A DNA stretch of 7,105 bases from Chloroflexota bacterium (GTDB taxonomy: Bacteria; Chloroflexota; Limnocylindria; Limnocylindrales; CSP1-4). Shown in pieces: positions 4,666 through 7,105 of this stretch. Position numbers and translations under genes: made by a program. Under the pieces are notes generated by a model. The model saw nothing but the letters and a program-made list of their open reading frames with translations, ran no database searches and had not been told where the DNA came from. How positions within the stretch are numbered: position 1 is the first letter of the stretch; each line of letters opens with the position of its first letter. The stretch is taken from positions 1 to 7,105 of the forward strand of contig JACDBP010000075.1 of assembly GCA_013694835.1 (NCBI GenBank), read 5' to 3'.

Positions 4666-5283
4666 ATGCGAGACCTGCCGATTCTCGGCGCACCGGTTCC
4701 GGAAAGGGCCGACGCCGCCCGCAACCGGCGGCGCATCCTGGATGCCGCGGAGCGGCTCTTCACGGAGCGTGGCGTGGAGGCCGTTTCGATGGACGACGTG
4801 GCCGCGGCCGCCGCGGTGGGAAAGGGCACACTGTACCGGCGCTTCGGCGACCGGGCCGGGCTCGGGATCGCCGTGCTCGACGCGCGCGAACATGAGCTCC
4901 AGGATGAGATCATGGGCGGTCCCCCGCCCGTCGGCCCGGGAGCTCCTCCTGGGGAGCGGTTGATCGCCTTCGTCGAGGCGTATCTCGCCTATGCGTGGCG
5001 GAACCTGGAGCTACTCGTGGTGGCGGAGACCGCCTCACCCGGCGCCCGTTACCGGAGTGGCGTGTACGCGGGGTTCAGGCGGCACATCGAGATCCTGTTC
5101 ACGGCCGCTGGGATCGATGATCCGGTGCTTGGGGCCGAGCTGCTCCTGGCGCCGCTGGCCGGCGACTTCCTCCGCCATCTCCACGTCGAACGCGGGCTCG
5201 GACGCGACGCGATCGAGGTCGGGCTCCTGCGCGCGGCGGTCCGACAGCTCGGGGAGTTGCCGGACCGCCGAACCCCCCTCTGA
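4666..5283 (+). CDS. TetR/AcrR family transcriptional regulator
   Basis: The 205-residue protein carries the TetR DNA-binding domain at about 17-63: RRRILDAAERLFTERGVEAVS at 21-41, then MDDVAAAAAVGKGTLYRRFG at 42-61 as the helix-turn-helix. The remainder is helical (ERLIAFVEAYLAYAWRNLELL at 97-117 and later segments) and should form the ligand pocket and dimer face; no C-terminal subfamily is recognised with confidence. The ATG at 4666 has no Shine-Dalgarno site and lies about 5 bases from the predicted transcript start, suggesting leaderless translation. It probably represses itself and the divergent flavodoxin gene through the twin CGGACT/AGTCCG sites. Such TetR-flavodoxin pairs commonly respond to quinones or other electrophiles, but no ligand is visible here. 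Its 3' end faces the next gene across 12 bases. Confidence 0.93.
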   Translation: MRDLPILGAPVPERADAARNRRRILDAAERLFTERGVEAVSMDDVAAAAAVGKGTLYRRFGDRAGLGIAVLDAREHELQDEIMGGPPPVGPGAPPGERLIAFVEAYLAYAWRNLELLVVAETASPGARYRSGVYAGFRRHIEILFTAAGIDDPVLGAELLLAPLAGDFLRHLHVERGLGRDAIEVGLLRAAVRQLGELPDRRTPL

Positions 5284-5295
5284 CGCGGTAGGCGG

Positions 5296-5703
5296 TCAGG
5301 ACGCCGTCCGGCCGGGCGCCGCGGGCTGCGCCCGCATCGCAACGTATTGCAGCGCCCCGAGGACGCCAACCACGATTGCCTGGGCCAGGACGACGGCGTA
5401 CCCGAGCAGGTTGGGCGCGATGGCGCCGCTGGCCAGGACCAGCGCGCTGGCCGCGGTCCACAGCAGGTTGGCAGCGATCACTGCCCAGACCGCGATGGCC
5501 GGGAACCGCGCCCGCAGGGCGAGGATCGCGACAACGGCGACGTATGGCACGAGCAGCAGGCCTGCGGCGCGTGACAGGGTTCCGGGAACAGCCAGCAGGC
5601 TATGCAGGAGATCGGCGGCGACGATGAGCAACAGGGCGGTCGCCCCGCTGGCAAGCGCGTCCACGATCAGGACACGGCGCAGGAACGGCGATGGACGGAA
5701 CAT
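5296..5703 (-). CDS. Four-helix integral membrane protein of unknown function
   Basis: This 135-residue, very hydrophobic protein has four likely transmembrane segments (about 11-31, 44-63, 70-91 and 98-118) with short loops and an Ala-Pro-rich tail. Residues 5-20 read SPFLRRVLIVDALASG, and similar N-termini occur in small uncharacterised membrane proteins of GC-rich bacteria; I do not recognise a named family. WAVIAANLLW at 73-82 and a QY pair at 119-120 are other landmarks. No catalytic motif is evident. The ATG at 5703 is chosen because GGAGG sits 6 bases upstream; a TTG one codon earlier is a less likely start. The gene is head to head with the MmyB-like regulator, and both face the GTCCCG half-site cluster, so regulation by that protein is the likeliest context. 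Confidence 0.8.
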   Translation of the reverse strand: MFRPSPFLRRVLIVDALASGATALLLIVAADLLHSLLAVPGTLSRAAGLLLVPYVAVVAILALRARFPAIAVWAVIAANLLWTAASALVLASGAIAPNLLGYAVVLAQAIVVGVLGALQYVAMRAQPAAPGRTAS

Positions 5704-5732
5704 CAAAGACCTCCGGATCCGGATCGATCGAG

Positions 5733-5751
5733 CGGGACTCCAGGTGTCCCG
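5733..5751. promoter_or_regulatory. 19-bp dyad CGGGAC...GTCCCG
   Basis: CGGGAC (5733-5738) and GTCCCG (5746-5751) form perfect 6-bp outer arms. Inside them CC pairs with GG around A5742, so 8 of 9 positions per arm match. It lies about 30-48 bp upstream of the membrane gene start, within its likely promoter. It shares its half-site with the dyad at 5816-5827, which argues for a common binding protein. Confidence 0.55.
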
Positions 5752-5815
5752 TTCGTGTCAGAGGTCATGATTCCGGCGCGCACGGACGGCGTCGATGAAG
5801 TCACAGGTAATGGAA

Positions 5816-5827
5816 GTCCCGCGGGAC
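5816..5827. promoter_or_regulatory. Perfect palindrome GTCCCGCGGGAC
   Basis: This 12-bp perfect palindrome joins GTCCCG and CGGGAC back to back, the same half-sites as the dyad at 5733-5751 but in opposite order. It lies 19 bp upstream of the preferred MmyB-like start, and another GTCCC follows at 5838-5842. It suits an autoregulatory site in the regulator's own promoter. Confidence 0.55.
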
Positions 5828-5845
5828 GCCCGGTATCGTCCCTTC

Positions 5846-6670
5846 ATGTTGCAGTCGCGGCCGGTCGGTGACCATCTGCGCCAGTGGCGCCAGCGGCGAC
5901 GGATGAGCCAGCTCACGCTGGCGCTCGAATCGGACATCTCGACCCGTCACCTGAGCTTCGTGGAGACGGGACGCTCGACGCCCTCACGAGACATGGTCCT
6001 GCGCCTGGCGGATCAGCTCGACGTGCCGCTGCGGGACCGGAACTCGATGCTGCTGGCCGCCGGGCACGCGCCGGTCTTCCCGGAGCGGCCGTTCGGCGAT
6101 GCTGCGCTCGATCCCGCACGCGAAGCGATGGGCCTCGTGCTGCGCGGCCTGGAGCCGTACCCGGCGATCGCCATCGATCGTCACTGGAACCTCATCGCGT
6201 CGAACGGGTCGCTCGAGCCCTTCCTGGTCGGGGTGGGTCAGGAGCTACTTTCGCCGCCGGTGAATGTGCTTCGGCTGAGTCTCCACCCGGCAGGATTGGC
6301 CAGGCGGATCGTCAACCTGGCGGAGTGGCGGTTCCACCTGCTGGAGCGACTCCGACGGCAGGTCGCGGTCTTCGCGGATCCGGTGCTGGGCGACCTGCTG
6401 GCCGAGCTCCGCGGCTACGACGTCCCGGATCGCAGGACGGCCGCTGACCCGGCTGCCGAACGCGACGGCTCATCAGCGGTCGAGGCGTTCGTCGTCCCGC
6501 TGCGGATCCAGACGAACGAAAAGCTGCTGTCCTTCATCAGCACCACGACGGTGTTCGGGACGCCCGTGGATGTCACGCTGTCGGAGCTTGCCATCGAGGC
6601 CTTCCTTCCCGCGGATGCAGCGACCGCCGCTGCCCTGGCCGACATGGCCCTGACGCGGTCGGATGCTTAG
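5846..6670 (+). CDS. XRE-family regulator with MmyB-like ligand-binding domain
   Basis: The 274-residue protein has an N-terminal helix-turn-helix (about 8-66): LRQWRQRRRMSQLTLALESD at 11-30, then STRHLSFVETGRSTPSRDMV at 32-51, a near-signature sequence of this subfamily. The C-terminal domain (about 95-260) matches the MmyB-like ligand-binding domain (PF17765), with YPAIAIDRHWNLIASN at 105-120, VNVLRLSLHPAGLA at 139-152 and NLAEWRFHLLERL at 157-169. Structures of relatives show a PAS-like fold that can hold fatty acids, so a hydrophobic ligand is plausible but unproven. The ATG at 5846 is preferred because family members begin just before the first helix; upstream ATGs at 5795 and 5810 would add 17 or 12 residues and overlap the GTCCCG palindrome. 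No Shine-Dalgarno site is present at any of them. Its stop codon interlocks with that of the convergent AraC gene. Confidence 0.9.
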   Translation: MLQSRPVGDHLRQWRQRRRMSQLTLALESDISTRHLSFVETGRSTPSRDMVLRLADQLDVPLRDRNSMLLAAGHAPVFPERPFGDAALDPAREAMGLVLRGLEPYPAIAIDRHWNLIASNGSLEPFLVGVGQELLSPPVNVLRLSLHPAGLARRIVNLAEWRFHLLERLRRQVAVFADPVLGDLLAELRGYDVPDRRTAADPAAERDGSSAVEAFVVPLRIQTNEKLLSFISTTTVFGTPVDVTLSELAIEAFLPADAATAAALADMALTRSDA

Positions 6671-7105
6671 GAGCGGACCTCGCGCTCGTACGTGGCAGGC
6701 GGGGTGCCCACAACCTGGGTGAAGACGCGGGTGAGGTGCGCCTGGTCGGTGAAGCCGAGCTCGGCGGCAAGAGCCGCCCAGTCAGTCGGCGTTCCGGCAT
6801 GCGCAGCTGCGACGGCACCGAGGATCCGAAACCGCTGGATGACCCACTTCGGTCCGATGCCCACGTATTCGGTGAACAGCCGCTGCAGCGAGCGCAGGCT
6901 CATCCCGGCCTCGTCGGCGAGCAACTCGGCGCGCGTGATGTCGACCCTGTGGTCGGCGAGGTCGACGAGCTCGGCGATACGGCGGCCGACGGGGTCGGGC
7001 TGCGGATCCGTTCGGAGGAGGTACTCCTCCAGCGCCGCCACCATCTCGGCACCGTCCCGGGACCCGAGGATGCGGGCGGCCGCCGCGCGATCGTCGACAT
7101 CCAGC
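6667..7105 (-). CDS. AraC-family transcriptional regulator, N-terminus beyond the window
   Basis: The last 145 residues of an AraC-type protein are present; the reading frame stays open to the right edge, so the start lies outside. The DNA-binding domain spans about residues 45-142 of the visible part: AELLADEAGMSLRSLQRLFTEY at 59-80 is the first helix-turn-helix, VGIGPKWVIQRFRILGAVAA at 81-100 the linker, and WAALAAELGFTDQAHLTRVF at 109-128 with GTPPATYERE at 133-142 the second. The G-x-x-P-K-W-V linker points to the group whose N-terminal half carries a DUF6597-type domain, which cannot be checked here. An internal ATG at 7044 would remove the upstream helix and is unlikely to be the start. 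The gene has no visible target in the window. Confidence 0.92.
   Translation of the reverse strand, partial: LDVDDRAAAARILGSRDGAEMVAALEEYLLRTDPQPDPVGRRIAELVDLADHRVDITRAELLADEAGMSLRSLQRLFTEYVGIGPKWVIQRFRILGAVAAAHAGTPTDWAALAAELGFTDQAHLTRVFTQVVGTPPATYEREVRS

Larger units (their letters stand above)
5704..5845. promoter_or_regulatory. Divergent control region between the membrane protein and the MmyB-like regulator
   Basis: This gap of about 142 bases holds a cluster of GTCCCG/CGGGAC half-sites (two dyads and one lone copy) plus the 10-bp palindrome CCGGATCCGG (5713-5722), which touches the membrane gene's Shine-Dalgarno site. A TATCGT hexamer (5834-5839) ends 6 bases before the preferred ATG of the regulator and could be a -10 box giving a leaderless transcript. 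A -35 element is not convincing. In-frame ATGs at 5795 and 5810 leave open the chance that part of this stretch is coding. Confidence 0.5.

Noticed and set aside
5884..6447. A plus-strand open frame of 187 codons inside the MmyB-like gene
   Set aside because: It is a shifted frame of a recognised regulator, rich in Ala, Gly, Arg and Pro, and matches no family.
7026..7037. A 12-base match (CTCCAGCGCCGC) to the left window edge, possibly terminal repeats
   Set aside because: It falls within AraC codons, is short and GC-only, does not extend on either side, and no transposase is present; chance is the better explanation.
7054..7063. Palindrome GTCCCGGGAC resembling the half-sites near 5733-5842
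   Set aside because: It lies within the AraC coding region and in a different geometry; a 10-bp GC palindrome is easily met by chance here.

Overview
The window is a strongly GC-rich bacterial segment with no RNA genes, mobile elements, CRISPR arrays or long repeats. It holds eleven credible protein genes, one of them cut by the right edge, plus one tiny possible coupled ORF. A deazaflavin (F420)-type nitroreductase/quinone reductase, a WHG-type TetR regulator, an MmyB-like regulator and a PadR-DUF1772 pair together suggest a soil or freshwater Actinomycetota or a Chloroflexota relative (for example Limnocylindria-like). This placement is inference; no phylogenetic marker gene is present.

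Layout, left to right. A Pr6Pr-family membrane protein (653-21, minus) is divergent from a PadR regulator (781-1353), which is followed by a DUF1772 membrane protein (1409-1864). Between the last two, a 20-codon GTG ORF overlaps the stop of the first (GTGA) and the start of the second (ATGA). Next is an F420-type nitroreductase (2310-1879, minus), divergent from a WHG-type TetR (2376-2984). Downstream of that TetR lies a two-gene run of DUF1304 membrane protein (3073-3438) and YdeI/OmdA-like protein (3457-3948). A flavodoxin-family protein (4576-3971, minus) is divergent from a second TetR (4666-5283). A four-helix membrane protein of unknown function (5703-5296, minus) is divergent from an MmyB-like XRE regulator (5846-6670). 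Last is the C-terminal part of an AraC-family regulator (7105-6667, minus, truncated by the window edge).

The window repeats one plan: four head-to-head pairs of a regulator and a small membrane or redox protein, packed tail to tail with 4 to 22 bases at the convergent joints. Each head-to-head gap contains a dyad that suits an operator: TGACATATGTCA before padR, an imperfect 27-bp palindrome before the first TetR, twin CGGACT/AGTCCG sites before the second TetR, and a GTCCCG/CGGGAC half-site cluster before the MmyB-like gene. The simplest reading is four independent autoregulated switches, each controlling its divergent neighbour and perhaps the genes behind the regulator. The ligands cannot be read from sequence.

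Structural genes mostly carry clear Shine-Dalgarno sites, while the regulator genes mostly lack them and may be transcribed leaderless or nearly so. I see no complete, undescribed multi-gene system. The best leads are the twin operators at 4611-4657, the GTCCCG cluster at 5733-5842, and the odd padR/DUF1772 junction at 1336-1411.
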